Assembly: GCA_001724175.1 (NCBI GenBank)
Contig: MEDT01000001.1
Span: 1 to 41,027, forward strand
Source: Cytophagaceae bacterium SCN 52-12
Lineage (GTDB): Bacteria > Bacteroidota > Bacteroidia > Cytophagales > Spirosomataceae
Direction of reading: 5' to 3'
DNA length: 41,027 nucleotides
The notes beneath the pieces are model-generated. The model was not told where the DNA came from and searched no databases. It saw only the letters and a list, made by a program, of their open reading frames with translations. Shown here piece by piece: positions 40,895-41,027 of the stretch. Within the stretch, counting starts at the first letter, position 1; each line of letters starts with the position of its first letter. Both the position numbers and the translations under genes were made by a program.

Positions 40895-41027
40895 CCGGGT
40901 TAATCGTTTCACAGGTGTCCTCAATAACTCGCGCGATCTCTTCAGCCTCCTCTTCAGACCATATACCTGAAAACTCAGCAAATGGAGACTCTTCAGGAGC
41001 ACTCTTTGACGATCGACCAGTTTTCTC
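40881..41027 (-). CDS. VapB-type antitoxin, C-terminal part (5' end outside window)
   Basis: On the minus strand the frame entering at 41027 encodes EKTGRSSKSAPEESPFAEFS followed by GIWSEEEAEEIARVIEDTCE and TINPDDWK, ending with TGA at 40881-40883. The acidic tail with an aromatic 'FSGIWS' is what VapB antitoxins use to wrap their toxin. It overlaps the VapC start by 14 nt. The DNA-binding N-terminus is beyond the window edge, so its fold (AbrB, RHH or other) is unknown. Confidence 0.7.
   Translation of the reverse strand, partial: EKTGRSSKSAPEESPFAEFSGIWSEEEAEEIARVIEDTCETINPDDWK

Noticed and set aside
1..41027. CRISPR arrays, transposases, rRNA genes
   Set aside because: I saw no regularly spaced direct repeats, no transposase or integrase frame and no rRNA sequence.

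Overview
This window looks like chromosomal DNA from a member of the Bacteroidota, probably Cytophagales and perhaps Dyadobacter-like; the genus is a guess. The evidence is a SusC/SusD pair behind an ECF sigma factor and a FecR-type anti-sigma factor, carboxypeptidase-regulatory-domain TonB receptors, a type IX secretion sorting domain, many lipoproteins with Bacteroidota-style lipoboxes, and promoters of the TTG-N20-TAnnTTTG type instead of the proteobacterial form.

Layout. Positions 1-2600 hold the end of a Gfo/Idh/MocA dehydrogenase, a PmoA/DUF6807 protein and an AI-2E family exporter. Positions 2616-4901 hold a lipoprotein, a LytTR response regulator whose phospho-acceptor Asp is replaced by Glu, and a divergent Crp/Fnr regulator; a perfect 14-bp palindrome lies between the two regulators. 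Positions 4947-10685 hold a glycosyltransferase, lipoproteins, an OmpA-domain protein and two convergent envelope genes, each led by one copy of a ~110-bp hairpin repeat in inverted orientation. Positions 11035-16779 hold a TonB receptor, a DUF808 membrane protein and two surface proteins, the second with a T9SS tail. Positions 16844-20508 hold a YtkA/FixH-like lipoprotein and a TonB receptor carrying the CxxxM...HxM copper site known from OprC, with a divergent Crp/Fnr regulator. Positions 20663-23654 are a run of small VOC, SRPBCC and alpha/beta-hydrolase genes. Positions 23825-24986 are an overlapping pair: a HipA-like kinase and a DUF3037 protein. Positions 25126-32215 are a complete sigma/FecR/SusC/SusD polymer- or ligand-uptake locus. 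Positions 32230-37363 are core genes: a PBP4-type peptidase, a beta-CASP metallo-hydrolase, accA and a type I asparaginase, followed by tRNA-Ser(GGA) and a strong terminator.

Immediately after the tRNA-Ser terminator the DNA changes: it is visibly more AT-rich and filled with broken genes. These are an alpha/beta hydrolase lacking its C-terminus, an AraC regulator, a NYN-domain fragment, a DUF1016/YhcG nuclease pseudogene with a nonsense codon and a frameshift, and a VapC toxin with the end of its antitoxin. I read this as the decayed edge of a genomic island inserted at the tRNA.

The least described parts are the HipA-like kinase/DUF3037 pair, the inverted pair of hairpin leaders at 8351-8463 and 10677-10790, the HExxH outer-membrane protein at 9255-10685, and the copper-receptor operon.
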